Of a DNA stretch of 64,000 nucleotides, positions 1 through 8,795 are shown piece by piece. The position numbers were made by a program, and so were the translations under genes. Source of the stretch: Paenibacillus sp. FSL R5-0912 (lineage in GTDB: Bacteria; Bacillota; Bacilli; Paenibacillales; Paenibacillaceae). The notes under the pieces were generated by a model. That model was given only the letters and a program-made list of their open reading frames with translations. It had not been told where the DNA came from and ran no database searches. The stretch spans positions 2,232,001 to 2,296,000 of the forward strand of contig NZ_CP009282.1 of NCBI RefSeq assembly GCF_000758605.1. The letters are read 5' to 3'. The stretch's first letter is position 1. The number at the start of each line of letters is the position of its first letter.

Positions 1-16
1 CAGAAAGCGGTGAATC

Positions 17-973
17 ATGGAAGTCATCAAAATTTCTCCCCGGGGCTATTGCTACGGCGTCGTCGATGCTATGGTAATGGCACGGCAGGCCGCACAAAAT
101 CTTGATTTGCCACGGCCGATTTATATATTGGGCATGATTGTGCATAACAGCCATGTCACGAACTCCTTTGAGGATGACGGAATCATTACGCTGGACGGGC
201 ATAACCGTCTGGATATTTTGGATAAAATAGAAAGCGGGACGGTTATTTTCACTGCTCATGGTGTGTCGCCCGAGGTACGCAAGATAGCACGGGCCAAGGG
301 GTTAACCACAGTCGATGCCACTTGTCCCGATGTAACAAAGACTCATGACCTCATCAAGGAAAAGGTTGAAGAGGGCTACGAGGTTATCTACATCGGCAAG
401 AAAGGTCATCCTGAGCCGGAAGGTGCGGTGGGGATTGCCCCTCAGCATGTCCATCTGATTGAGAAGGAAGATGAAATTGCCGGTCTCTCGGTCCCTTCCT
501 CGCGTATTGTAATTACGAATCAGACCACCATGAGCCAGTGGGATATTAAGCATATTATGAAAAAACTGCTGGAGACCTTCCCGGGAGCCGAGGTCCATAA
601 TGAGATCTGTATGGCAACCCAGGTCCGCCAGGAAGCGGTAGCGGAGCAGGCCGGCCAGTGTGAGCTGGTCATTGTTGTCGGTGATCCGCGCAGTAATAAC
701 TCTAACCGTCTGGCACAGGTGTCGGAAGAAATTGCCGGTGTACCGGCTCACCGGATCTCAGATGTATCTGAGCTGAATAGGGATTGGCTGAAGGGAATTA
801 CCAAGGTAGGGGTAACCTCAGGCGCTTCTACGCCAACGCCGATTACCAAGGAAGTTATCAATTATCTGGAGCAGTATGACGAATCGAACCCCGAGACCTG
901 GGAGATCAAACGTACGGTGAATATGGCGAAGCTTCTGCCGCCTGTGAAGAACAAGAGTACGAGTGCTACCTGA
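17..973 (+). CDS. ispH: 4-hydroxy-3-methylbut-2-enyl diphosphate reductase (IspH/LytB)
   Basis: This is the last enzyme of the MEP isoprenoid pathway. It reduces HMBPP to IPP and DMAPP using a 4Fe-4S cluster. The 318-aa protein has the family's usual length. The three cluster cysteines are visible at about C12 (GYCYGV), C103 (DATCPDV) and C198 (NEICMAT). The substrate-binding residues H43, H81 (TAHGVS), H131 and E133 (GHPEPEG) are also present. The start lies only 16 bases into the window and has a weak GGTG-type ribosome binding site, so the upstream context is not visible. A rho-independent terminator follows, which suggests transcription ends before aroF. Cytosolic housekeeping gene; assignment is very secure. 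Confidence 0.96.
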   Translation: MEVIKISPRGYCYGVVDAMVMARQAAQNLDLPRPIYILGMIVHNSHVTNSFEDDGIITLDGHNRLDILDKIESGTVIFTAHGVSPEVRKIARAKGLTTVDATCPDVTKTHDLIKEKVEEGYEVIYIGKKGHPEPEGAVGIAPQHVHLIEKEDEIAGLSVPSSRIVITNQTTMSQWDIKHIMKKLLETFPGAEVHNEICMATQVRQEAVAEQAGQCELVIVVGDPRSNNSNRLAQVSEEIAGVPAHRISDVSELNRDWLKGITKVGVTSGASTPTPITKEVINYLEQYDESNPETWEIKRTVNMAKLLPPVKNKSTSAT

Positions 974-1008
974 CATGATAGCAATTATGAACTTATAGAA
1001 TAGGTATA

Positions 1009-1047
1009 GCGGCAGTGTGGCCTGTAACCGGGTATGCTGCCGTTTTT
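1009..1047 (+). terminator. Rho-independent terminator after ispH
   Basis: An inverted repeat CGGCAG...CTGCCG (1010-1015 and 1037-1042) is followed by a run of five T. It sits 36 bases after the ispH stop codon. Confidence 0.7.
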
Positions 1048-1150
1048 CTCGTTCCTGGGCGCTAGCCGCTCCTGCGAGCATGTGCCGTGATAAAGTTAGT
1101 GAGTTATTGATTTTACCTCCGGCGGTTTTGTTATATATAGCCTATTGGGG

Positions 1151-1179
1151 TTGACTGGAACGGAAACTTGCGGTAAAAT
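1151..1179 (+). promoter_or_regulatory. SigA-type promoter for the DAHP synthase gene
   Basis: TTGACT (1151-1156) and TAAAAT (1174-1179) are separated by exactly 17 bases, about 105 bases upstream of the DAHP synthase start. No T-box or other riboswitch core is recognisable in the leader that follows. Confidence 0.6.
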
Positions 1180-1284
1180 CACTTTAGTGCTTAAAAGCGT
1201 ACACGCGTCGTAGCGAGATAGTATCAAATTTAAATTGATTCTACCCGTTTATAAGAATAAGTGTCCAAAAAGGGGAGCTATAAT

Positions 1285-2331
1285 ATGATCGTTATTACAT
1301 CCAACCAAACACCGCAGGATCAGGTAAATGATATTATTGCCATAATTGAAAAAGAAGGCTTGCAGGTACATCTCTCAAGGGGAGCAGATCATACTGTGAT
1401 CGGTCTTGTCGGCGGCGTGACGCCGAAGCTGGCCGAGCATCTGCGCCAGATGAAGGGCGTCGAGAACGTCGTGAAGATTACCAAGTCCTATAAGCTGGCA
1501 AGCCGTGATTTCCATCCGGAGGATACGGTTATCGATATCCGCGGGGTGAAGATCGGCGGAGAGAATCTCGTCATTATGGGCGGCCCTTGTGCCGTGGAAT
1601 CCCCGGAGCAGATTGATGAAATCGCACGGCTTGTTAAGGCTTCCGGCGGCCAGGTGCTGCGCGGCGGTGCTTTCAAGCCACGTACCGGACCTTACAGCTT
1701 CCAGGGTGTGGGTGTAGAAGGTCTTACGATGATGGCTGAAGCCGGTAAACGCCACGGCCTGTTGACCATCACGGAAGTGATGACACCGGAGTATGTAGAT
1801 ATCTGTGCGGAGCATGCGGATATTCTGCAGGTAGGCACACGTAACATGCAGAACTTTGACCTGCTGCGCAAGCTGGGAACCTGCGGGCGTCCCGTCCTGC
1901 TGAAACGCGGGTTCAGTGCGACTTACGATGAGCTGCTGAATGCAGCAGAGTACATTCTCGCCGGAGGCAACCGTGATGTCATGTTATGTGAGCGCGGAAT
2001 CCGGACTTTTGAAACCTACACACGCAATACGCTGGATCTCTCAGCTATTCCTGTGCTGCAGAACCTCAGCCATCTGCCGGTGATTTCTGATCCAAGCCAT
2101 GGCACTGGACGCCGTGAGCTGGTTGCGCCTATGGCCAAGGCTTCGGTTGCTGCGGGAGCCAATGGTCTGATCATCGAGATGCACACCGACCCTGATAATT
2201 CAATGACAGGTGACGGAGTGCAGTCTCTGTTCCCGGAACAGTTCGACAGCCTGCTTAGAGATCTTGAGAAGCTGGCCCCGCTTGTCGGACGCAAGTTCTC
2301 TCCTTCACTGGAAGCAGCCCCGGTAGTTTGA
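1285..2331 (+). CDS. aroF: 3-deoxy-7-phosphoheptulonate synthase, type I-beta
   Basis: This enzyme condenses phosphoenolpyruvate and erythrose 4-phosphate, the first step of the shikimate pathway. ATG 1285 is preferred because AGGGGAG ends 7 bases upstream; an earlier in-frame GTG at 1261 overlaps that site. The 348-aa protein begins with about 75 residues resembling the ferredoxin-like regulatory domain of Thermotoga-type DAHP synthases. The (beta/alpha)8 catalytic domain follows, with MGGPCAVES and [12 protein letters not shown] motifs. Unlike the Bacillus subtilis enzyme it carries no chorismate mutase fusion. It stands alone between its own promoter and terminator. The family is certain; the symbol (aroF, aroG or aroA in different organisms) is a naming choice. 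Confidence 0.94.
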   Translation: MIVITSNQTPQDQVNDIIAIIEKEGLQVHLSRGADHTVIGLVGGVTPKLAEHLRQMKGVENVVKITKSYKLASRDFHPEDTVIDIRGVKIGGENLVIMGGPCAVESPEQIDEIARLVKASGGQVLRGGAFKPRTGPYSFQGVGVEGLTMMAEAGKRHGLLTITEVMTPEYVDICAEHADILQVGTRNMQNFDLLRKLGTCGRPVLLKRGFSATYDELLNAAEYILAGGNRDVMLCERGIRTFETYTRNTLDLSAIPVLQNLSHLPVISDPSHGTGRRELVAPMAKASVAAGANGLIIEMHTDPDNSMTGDGVQSLFPEQFDSLLRDLEKLAPLVGRKFSPSLEAAPVV

Positions 2332-2357
2332 ATTTCAAGTGCGGATTAGCTTCTTAC

Positions 2358-2401
2358 AGGCCCTCTTCTCCCGCTTTGGGCGGAGGAAGGGGGCTATTTT
2401 T
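2358..2401 (+). terminator. Rho-independent terminator after DAHP synthase
   Basis: A long GC-rich hairpin (GCCCTCTTC ... GGAAGGGGGC) is followed by TATTTTTATT. Confidence 0.75.
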
Positions 2402-2491
2402 ATTGAATATAGGACAAAGGTGACATGGGAATCGGATGAACAGAGTTTTTTCACCAAAGCGTCAGAATATCTTACATTGTCGTAAGAAATA

Positions 2492-2533
2492 CCTGACATA
2501 AGCATTGACGATGTTAGGTTTGAGATTTATAAT
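2492..2533 (+). promoter_or_regulatory. glnA promoter with overlapping inverted repeat
   Basis: TTGACG (2505-2510) and TATAAT (2528-2533) are spaced by 17 bases, a near-consensus SigA promoter. An inverted repeat CCTGACAT-N11-ATGTTAGG (2492-2499, 2511-2518, one mismatch) flanks the -35 box. Its half-sites resemble those of GlnR/TnrA nitrogen regulators but the spacing and orientation differ from the TGTNA-N7-TNACA consensus. Nitrogen control is therefore only a suggestion. Confidence 0.55.
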
Positions 2534-2612
2534 GACGACAGCAAAAAAATAAAAACAAGAACATTTGATACTGTGAGCGGCCTAATGTTCGGAACTTGGG
2601 GAGGAATAAAGC

Positions 2613-4037
2613 ATGTCGGTTGAAAAAGTATTGCAGACGATCAAGGAGAACAATATCGAATGGGTGGATTTCCGGTTTGTAGATTTGGGTGGACGTGCTC
2701 ACCATATCTCGTTGCCAGCATCCGCAGTTGAAGAAGAAACATTTGAGAATGGTGTAGCATTTGATGGTTCTTCCATTACAGGTTTCCGTGGGATTGAAGA
2801 GTCGGATATGGTAATGATGCCTGATCCAAGCACTACATACATCGATCCTTTTACAGCTCACCCAACGCTTAACATCATGTGTGATATTTTCACACCGGAT
2901 GGCGAACGTTACGAGCGTGACCCGCGCGGTATCGCTGTGAAGGCTGAAGAGTTCCTGCAATCCAGTGGTGTAGGTACAGCTGCATTCTTCGCACCTGAAT
3001 CCGAGTTCTTCATCTTCGATGACGTTCGTTATGAGAGCGGAATGAACAGCTCCTCCTACTTCGTAGATTCCGAAGAAGCAGCTTGGAACACTGGCCGTAA
3101 AGACGAAGGCGGCAACCTGGCATTCAAAGTTGGCGTTAAAGGCGGATACGTGCCTGTAGCTCCAGTAGATTCCCAACAGGATATCCGCAGTGAAATGTGC
3201 CGTTTGCTTGCTGAAGCAGGCCTTGAAATCGAACGCCATCACCATGAAGTGGCGACTGCAGGCCAGGCGGAAATCAACTTCCGTTTTGACACCCTGAAGA
3301 AAACAGCTGACAATCTCCTAACTTACAAATACATTGTACAGAACACTGCACGCCAATACGGCAAGGTAGCAACCTTCATGCCTAAGCCACTGTTCGGCGA
3401 TAACGGTAGCGGTATGCACGTTCACCAGTCGATCTTCAACGGCAGCGAGCCATTGTTCTACGAAAAAGGCTCTTATGCTAACCTGAGTGAATTGGCTCTG
3501 CACTACATCGGCGGTATCCTGTATCATGCTCCTGCATTGATCGCGCTGACTAACCCAAGCACCAACTCGTTCAAACGTCTGGTTCCTGGTTATGAAGCAC
3601 CGGTCAACCTGGTTTACTCCAAGGGTAACCGTTCCGCTGCTGTCCGTATACCGGTAGCTGCTGTAACTCCTAAGGGCTGTCGTATTGAATTCCGTACACC
3701 GGACTCCACGGCTAACCCATACCTGGCATTCTCCGCAATGCTGATGGCGGGTCTGGACGGAATCAAGAAGAAGATCAACCCTGAAGAAATGGGTTATGGT
3801 CCACTGGACAAGAACATCTACGAATTGTCTGATGCAGACAAAGAGAAGATCCGCAGCGTTCCAGGTACACTGGACGAAGCGCTTGATGCTCTGGAAGCTG
3901 ACTACGAGTTCCTTACAGAAGGCGGCGTATTCACTAAGGACTTCATCGATAACTACATCGCTCTGAAACGTTCTGAAGCGCAAGCCGTTGCGATTCGTGT
4001 TCATCCGCATGAATACTCCCTGTACTTTGATGTATAA
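2613..4037 (+). CDS. glnA: Glutamine synthetase, GSI-beta-like
   Basis: This enzyme makes glutamine from glutamate and ammonia with ATP. The 474-aa protein is longer than the roughly 444-aa GSI-alpha enzyme of Bacillus. Its C-terminus matches the pattern of enterobacterial GSI-beta: DKNIYEL, then GGVFTKDFID and a tail ending in LYFDV. The tyrosine of DKNIYEL (about Y403) aligns with the adenylylated tyrosine of E. coli GlnA. Catalytic motifs include FDGSSI near residue 50, PESEFFIF near 130 and NRSAAVRIP near 340. No glnR precedes it, unlike the usual Bacillus glnRA operon, so this may be the second glutamine synthetase of the genome. AGGAGG-like GGGGAGGA precedes the ATG, and a strong terminator follows. 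Confidence 0.95.
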   Translation: MSVEKVLQTIKENNIEWVDFRFVDLGGRAHHISLPASAVEEETFENGVAFDGSSITGFRGIEESDMVMMPDPSTTYIDPFTAHPTLNIMCDIFTPDGERYERDPRGIAVKAEEFLQSSGVGTAAFFAPESEFFIFDDVRYESGMNSSSYFVDSEEAAWNTGRKDEGGNLAFKVGVKGGYVPVAPVDSQQDIRSEMCRLLAEAGLEIERHHHEVATAGQAEINFRFDTLKKTADNLLTYKYIVQNTARQYGKVATFMPKPLFGDNGSGMHVHQSIFNGSEPLFYEKGSYANLSELALHYIGGILYHAPALIALTNPSTNSFKRLVPGYEAPVNLVYSKGNRSAAVRIPVAAVTPKGCRIEFRTPDSTANPYLAFSAMLMAGLDGIKKKINPEEMGYGPLDKNIYELSDADKEKIRSVPGTLDEALDALEADYEFLTEGGVFTKDFIDNYIALKRSEAQAVAIRVHPHEYSLYFDV

Positions 4038-4067
4038 GATAAGTTAACTTGAATAGAGCTTGATGAA

Positions 4068-4104
4068 GAAGCCTCCAGGATCATTTGATTCCGGGGGCTT
4101 TTTC
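4068..4104 (+). terminator. Rho-independent terminator after glnA
   Basis: AAGCCTCCAGGATCA pairs with TGATTCCGGGGGCTT and is followed by five T. Confidence 0.8.
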
Positions 4105-4221
4105 TGTTGTGTTCGTACGGGAGTAACTGGTATGGCCACAAATGATTGTAGTATAGCGGCATTGGCGGAAACGGGCGGTTGCAAAGGCCGGGCTGCTGAT
4201 CGGTCTGGGGCGGAGGATCAT

Positions 4222-4425
4222 CAGTAATTTAACGCGGACTGAGAGGACTCTATTTCGTCAAAAAGCCTCCTAACGAGGCCCAAACGGACTGAGATTCCGT
4301 TATGTATTTCATTCGAGCCCGAAAGGAGGGGGAGATGCTTATATAAGCGAATCTGAATCCGCTTGGCAAGTGAATCCCCTGGATTTGTTCAAATAACGGA
4401 TTCTCATTCCAACTCACTAACTTAG
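4222..4425. repeat. Dispersed intergenic repeat, copy A
   Basis: This about 200-base stretch is built of repeated CGGACTGAGATTCCGTTA-like palindromic units, each related to AGCGGACT...TCCGCT. A diverged copy with the same order of units lies at 15898-16084. No open reading frame with coding character is present. The rest of the 4105-4828 gap is AT-rich and otherwise holds only the two operator-like palindromes noted separately. Confidence 0.6.
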
Positions 4426-4626
4426 GGGATGTGGAGAGTCCAGTCTGGCATGGCCTGATGATTGGTCGCGATTTCGTAATTTTTCGTGTTATTTAATAGA
4501 TTATATTCTATAAAATCTCAACTTGATTATATATAACGTTTACATTTCGCATGTATTTCAGATATGTGAAATTTCAGGCGTGTTTGTACTATATTTAGGC
4601 CAGATTTATATATAATATAAGTCTGA

Positions 4627-4646
4627 TAACGAAAGTGGTTTCGTAA
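4627..4646. promoter_or_regulatory. LacI-type operator-like palindrome, upstream site
   Basis: TAACGAAA-GTGG-TTTCGTAA is a near-perfect palindrome about 180 bases upstream of the GH94 phosphorylase. It shares the CGAAA...TTTCG arms of a second site nearer the gene. Confidence 0.5.
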
Positions 4647-4760
4647 TTGATGAAATACACATAAAAGGCTGTGATATCAGCTTTTATGGTAACTATTTTG
4701 CACATCAAAGAACATGAAAAAAACCTTTACAAAGATTTATAACGATGCAATAATGAAAAA

Positions 4761-4775
4761 CGAAACCGATTTCGG
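4761..4775. promoter_or_regulatory. LacI-type operator-like palindrome, proximal site
   Basis: CGAAACCGATTTCGG lies about 53 bases before the GH94 start and just downstream of a possible promoter (TTTACA with ATAATG). A repressor there would block the operon. No LacI gene is adjacent, so the regulator would be encoded elsewhere or could be CcpA-like. Confidence 0.5.
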
Positions 4776-4828
4776 AAAGTGTGATTAAAAATGCAATCTA
4801 TCTTTGTATTATAGAGAGGATGAATACA

Positions 4829-7573
4829 GTGAATCACGATCACAAGATAAAATCAGGCTGGAGCTTCACCGGCAATAATGGGGATTTCAGATTGGAGCAG
4901 CCGGACCGGAGCAGTTTTTTATATTTTCCGCTGGTGAATGAGGGGGGCATGATGTCCTCGGTCAGCCCGAAGCTGCATGGTCAGGTGACTTCAGGTCATA
5001 ATACATTCCTTACTCCGCCGCTCTCCGTGGAGGATCTGCATAATTCCCGCGCTTCCCGCAATTTCTGGGTATATATCGAAGGACAAGGCGCATGGTCAGC
5101 TACGGGAGACTCCGCCCGGCAGAATGCTGCGGTATATGGCGAGGGTGCTGACGAATCTCTGCTGGAAGCCGGGCTGTTATGGCATAAAGTGTCCCGCAAC
5201 AATAAGGAGCTGGGGTTAGGAGCACAGATCACGAGCTTCGTACCCTGCGGCAATGACAAAGTAGAGCTGATGAAGGTTGTGCTGACAAACAGCGGCACGA
5301 AGGAGCTCACGCTGACTCCGACGGCAGCCATTCCGCTGTATGCGCGTTCTGCAGATGATCTGCGGGATCACCGTCATGTTACTTCGCTGCTGAACCGGAC
5401 TTATACTTCCGCTTACGGTGTGGAGGTACAGCCAGCACTTTCCTTCGACGAACGCGGGCACCGTGTAAATCATACCTCTTACGGTGTGTTTGGTGCTGCG
5501 GAAGGCGGAGCACAGCCGGTTGGCTTCTTCCCGGTGCAGGAGGAATTCATCGGTGAAGGCGGAAGTCTGGACTGGCCGGAAGCGGTGGTGCGCAATCTGG
5601 CTCCGGAGATAGGTGAAGGGGGCGGAATACACAAGGAAGGGTATGAAGCGCTTGGCGGACTGCGTTTTGCAGAGGTTACACTTGCTCCGGGACAGAGCCA
5701 TTCCTATGTAGTTGTACTTGCGATAGAGAATGACAGAATCGGCGTGCCGGCTTTGATGGCCAAGTACGGCTCAACCGAGGCTTTTGATACATTATTGGAG
5801 GAGAGTAAGACCTTCTGGGCGGAAAAAGTGAATACCGTAGAATTCCATACGGGAGATCATGCTGCTGATGAATGGATGAAATGGGTTACTCTGCAGCCCG
5901 TGCTGCGCAGACTGTACGGTAACTCCTTCCTGCCTTATCATGACTATGGAAGAGGCGGCCGCGGCTGGCGTGATCTCTGGCAGGACTGTCTCGCTCTGCT
6001 GATCATGGAGCCTGCTGATGTGCGTAGCCTGCTGCTGAACAATTATGCCGGTGTCAGAATCGACGGCAGTAATGCAACGATCATCGGGCAGCAGCCTGGT
6101 GAATTCATAGCAGACCGTAATAATATTCCCCGCGTCTGGATGGATCACGGCGCATGGCCATTCCTCACTACGATGCTGTACCTCGATCAGAGCGGTGATC
6201 TCGACTTCCTGCTGCAGGAGCAGACCTATTTCCGGGATTCCTTCATGAGCCGCTGCAGGGAACGCGATACGTCATGGGAGCCTGGAGCCGGCAGCAGCCT
6301 GCAGACTTCAGCAGGTGAAGTGTATACAGGCACCATTCTGGAGCATATCCTGCTGCAGAATCTGGTTCCATTCTTCAATGTGGGTGAGCATAACAATATT
6401 CTGCTTGAAGGCGCTGACTGGAATGACGGGCTGGATATGGCTGCTCAGCGGGGGGAGAGTGTAACCTTCACAGCCTTCTATGCCAGCAATCTGCTGGATC
6501 TCTCCCGGCTGCTGATCACGCTTAAGGAACGTACCGGAGGAGATACCCTGGAGCTTGCGGAAGAAATGACGCTGCTGCTGGATTCGCTTGGCGAATCCGT
6601 TAATTATGAATCTATTCCTGCCAAACACGGGCTGCTGGACCGCTACTATGGCGCAGCACCGAATAAGGTTAGCGGAATCCGTGTCCAGCTGAAGCTGGAA
6701 CAGGTTGCAGCGGATCTGGCCCGCAAAGCAGAATGGATCTTCGATCACCTGCGCCGCAATGAATGGGTAGAAAGCGGGCATGGCGACGGCTGGTTCAACG
6801 GCTATTACAATAACGACGGGGAACGTGTGGAGGGTGAGTTCGCTGAAGGTACCCGCATGACGCTGACGGGGCAGGTCTTCCCGCTGCTGGGTCATGCTGC
6901 TGCACCGGAGCAGATTTCAAGCATTGTCTCGGCAGTGGAACGCAATCTGTTCGATGACAAAATCGGCTACCGTCTGAACAGCAACTTCGGCGGTATTCAG
7001 CAAAATCTAGGCCGTGCCTTCGGCTTCGCTTTTGGCCACAAAGAGAATGGAGCCATGTTCAGCCATATGACTGTAATGTATGGGAATGCGCTGTATAAAC
7101 GCGGATTTGTTAATGAAGGACGCAAGGTACTCGATTCGCTGTATAGCCTGAGCGCGAACTTTGAGGTCAGCCGGATGTACCCGGGTATCCCGGAATATAT
7201 CAATGAGCAGGGTAGAGGGATGTATACGTATCTGACCGGTTCGGCAAGCTGGATGCTGCTGACGATGGTCACAGAGGTATTTGGTGTCAAAGGCAGGCTG
7301 GGCGATCTGCTGCTGCAGCCGAAGCTGGTTAAAGAACAGTTTGATGCCGAAGGCCGCGCTTCTATCAAAACTATTTTTGCCGGACGTGAGCTGAAAGTCG
7401 TCTATACGGCTTCAGGAAGCGTTGAATACGGAGAGTACCAAATACATGCCGTGAAGCTAAACGGGGCTGAGGTAACGCTTCAGCGCGTCTCAGAAGGGGC
7501 TATGATCTTACGTAGTCTGCTGAGTGCCCTCCCTGAAGGCCAAATCCATCTGCTTGAGGTTGAACTGGCGTAA
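4829..7573 (+). CDS. GH94 family glycoside phosphorylase
   Basis: GH94 enzymes cleave beta-linked disaccharides with phosphate, releasing a sugar 1-phosphate. GTG 4829 is chosen because AGAGAGGA ends 8 bases upstream; ATG 4820 overlaps that site. The 914-aa protein has the N-terminal beta-sandwich and then the (alpha/alpha)6 barrel. The motif GADWNDGLD (about 529-537) carries the general-acid aspartate, and GRGGRGWRDLWQD is also typical. There is no signal peptide, so it acts in the cytosol on an imported disaccharide. The length is close to what I recall for Paenibacillus laminaribiose phosphorylase, but cellobiose or another beta-glucoside cannot be excluded. A mutarotase-like gene follows, and two LacI-type palindromes precede it. 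Confidence 0.88.
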   Translation: MNHDHKIKSGWSFTGNNGDFRLEQPDRSSFLYFPLVNEGGMMSSVSPKLHGQVTSGHNTFLTPPLSVEDLHNSRASRNFWVYIEGQGAWSATGDSARQNAAVYGEGADESLLEAGLLWHKVSRNNKELGLGAQITSFVPCGNDKVELMKVVLTNSGTKELTLTPTAAIPLYARSADDLRDHRHVTSLLNRTYTSAYGVEVQPALSFDERGHRVNHTSYGVFGAAEGGAQPVGFFPVQEEFIGEGGSLDWPEAVVRNLAPEIGEGGGIHKEGYEALGGLRFAEVTLAPGQSHSYVVVLAIENDRIGVPALMAKYGSTEAFDTLLEESKTFWAEKVNTVEFHTGDHAADEWMKWVTLQPVLRRLYGNSFLPYHDYGRGGRGWRDLWQDCLALLIMEPADVRSLLLNNYAGVRIDGSNATIIGQQPGEFIADRNNIPRVWMDHGAWPFLTTMLYLDQSGDLDFLLQEQTYFRDSFMSRCRERDTSWEPGAGSSLQTSAGEVYTGTILEHILLQNLVPFFNVGEHNNILLEGADWNDGLDMAAQRGESVTFTAFYASNLLDLSRLLITLKERTGGDTLELAEEMTLLLDSLGESVNYESIPAKHGLLDRYYGAAPNKVSGIRVQLKLEQVAADLARKAEWIFDHLRRNEWVESGHGDGWFNGYYNNDGERVEGEFAEGTRMTLTGQVFPLLGHAAAPEQISSIVSAVERNLFDDKIGYRLNSNFGGIQQNLGRAFGFAFGHKENGAMFSHMTVMYGNALYKRGFVNEGRKVLDSLYSLSANFEVSRMYPGIPEYINEQGRGMYTYLTGSASWMLLTMVTEVFGVKGRLGDLLLQPKLVKEQFDAEGRASIKTIFAGRELKVVYTASGSVEYGEYQIHAVKLNGAEVTLQRVSEGAMILRSLLSALPEGQIHLLEVELA

Positions 7574-7595
7574 CGCCGGAAGATAGGAATTTAAG

Positions 7596-7633
7596 ACGCC
7601 TGCTCTGCCGGTCCGCCGGGAGCGGGCGTTTTC
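7596..7633 (+). terminator. Hairpin terminator after GH94 gene
   Basis: ACGCCTGCTC pairs with GAGCGGGCGT and is followed by TTTTC. The mutarotase-like gene downstream may therefore be partly uncoupled. Confidence 0.55.
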
Positions 7634-7813
7634 ATATGAGATGCCCTATATATGGTGCAGTAGCTGCTCATAAGAGTGTAACTTCAGGATAACCGCAGAA
7701 ATAGCAGCCGGAAGCTTGTGTAATCACAGCCGTAACGGGTAAGCTTAGAATCCATAGGTCAAGCATAGATCGATCATAGGCCAAACATAGAAAGTGGAAA
7801 GGAAGGGCATTAA

Positions 7814-8698
7814 ATGGCACATATTCTATCAAACGGAATACTTACAGTGGAGATCGCAGAGCCGGGAGCATATAGCGGCACCCGGTTTGATTGGAGCGGA
7901 TTTATTACAGGAGTGACTCTGGAGCAGGGGGGACATACCTTTTGTGTGCCGGAGAGTCTGGTTCCGGGACAGGGCAGCGGAGGTATAGGCCTGTGCAATG
8001 AGTTCGCCATTTCCCGGGCAATCGGCTATGAGGAAGCAGCTGCCGGGGAGTGGTTCCCGAAGCCTGGGGTCGGGCTGCTGCAGAAGCAGAGCGATGAAGC
8101 ATACGATTTTTTCGGGAAGTATCCCCTCGTTCCCTTCATCATTCATGAAGAGCTCAGCAGGCATTCGGTCACTTACACCGTCCAGCCGATGGAGTGCCGG
8201 GGTTATAGTATGCGGCTGATTAAGACGATAACGCTGAATGAGGACCGGCTGGATATTACCTACGAGATTGAGAATGTAGGAGACAAGCCGCTGCGCATAG
8301 AGGAATATATTCATAACTTTGTCGGGATCAACGGTGCGGCTGTCGGCGGAGAATATGAGCTGAGACTGCCGGGCATGCTCCGGATTGCAGCACCGGAGTC
8401 CTCATATACGGACAATTTGCTGAGCCTGTCCGGTAACAATCTTACGTGGAAGGAAGAGCCGGACCGTCCGTTCTATTGTCGGCTGGAGGGCTGGGAGAAC
8501 GCGGCGGCTGATTATTATTGGGAGCTCGTCCATAAGCCAAGCGGTGCCGGAATCCGGGAGAGCGGGGATTTCACGGCGGAGCGGATCATTCTATGGGGTG
8601 AAAAACATGTAATTTCTCCCGAAGTTTTTATTGACATCACCATTTTACCGCGTCACAGCAAGGGTTGGAAGCGCAGCTATCAATTTTTTGCCTCTTGA
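7814..8698 (+). CDS. Galactose mutarotase-like (aldose 1-epimerase fold) protein
   Basis: The 294-aa protein looks like the beta-sandwich fold of aldose 1-epimerases and related sugar-binding proteins. Support comes from the early GTRFDWSGFITGV segment, the central YTVQPM and ITYEIENVGDKPL strands, and EEYIHNFVGING. I cannot place a catalytic His/Glu pair with confidence, so it may be a non-classical member. The start is supported by GGAAAGGAAGGG upstream. It lies 240 bases after the GH94 phosphorylase in the same direction, which suggests it supplies the correct anomer or is a linked accessory in beta-glucoside use. It is cytosolic, with no signal peptide. Confidence 0.65.
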   Translation: MAHILSNGILTVEIAEPGAYSGTRFDWSGFITGVTLEQGGHTFCVPESLVPGQGSGGIGLCNEFAISRAIGYEEAAAGEWFPKPGVGLLQKQSDEAYDFFGKYPLVPFIIHEELSRHSVTYTVQPMECRGYSMRLIKTITLNEDRLDITYEIENVGDKPLRIEEYIHNFVGINGAAVGGEYELRLPGMLRIAAPESSYTDNLLSLSGNNLTWKEEPDRPFYCRLEGWENAAADYYWELVHKPSGAGIRESGDFTAERIILWGEKHVISPEVFIDITILPRHSKGWKRSYQFFAS

Positions 8699-8795
8699 AG
8701 CGTGTCTAGCTTACCTCCTATGTGAATAATTATACTTGCTGCTGTTTAATGTTATCTGCTATCATAGCGATATCCATATTCATAGGAGAGAAAGG

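Noticed and set aside
1180..1284. Possible T-box or other amino-acid riboswitch before DAHP synthase
   Set aside because: The T-box core sequence and a terminator/antiterminator pair are not present; only a promoter and a plain leader are seen.
2514..4010. Long minus-strand frames opposite glnA (243 and 230 aa)
   Set aside because: They lie wholly inside a certain gene, have unnatural composition and no ribosome binding sites; they are shadows of glnA codons.
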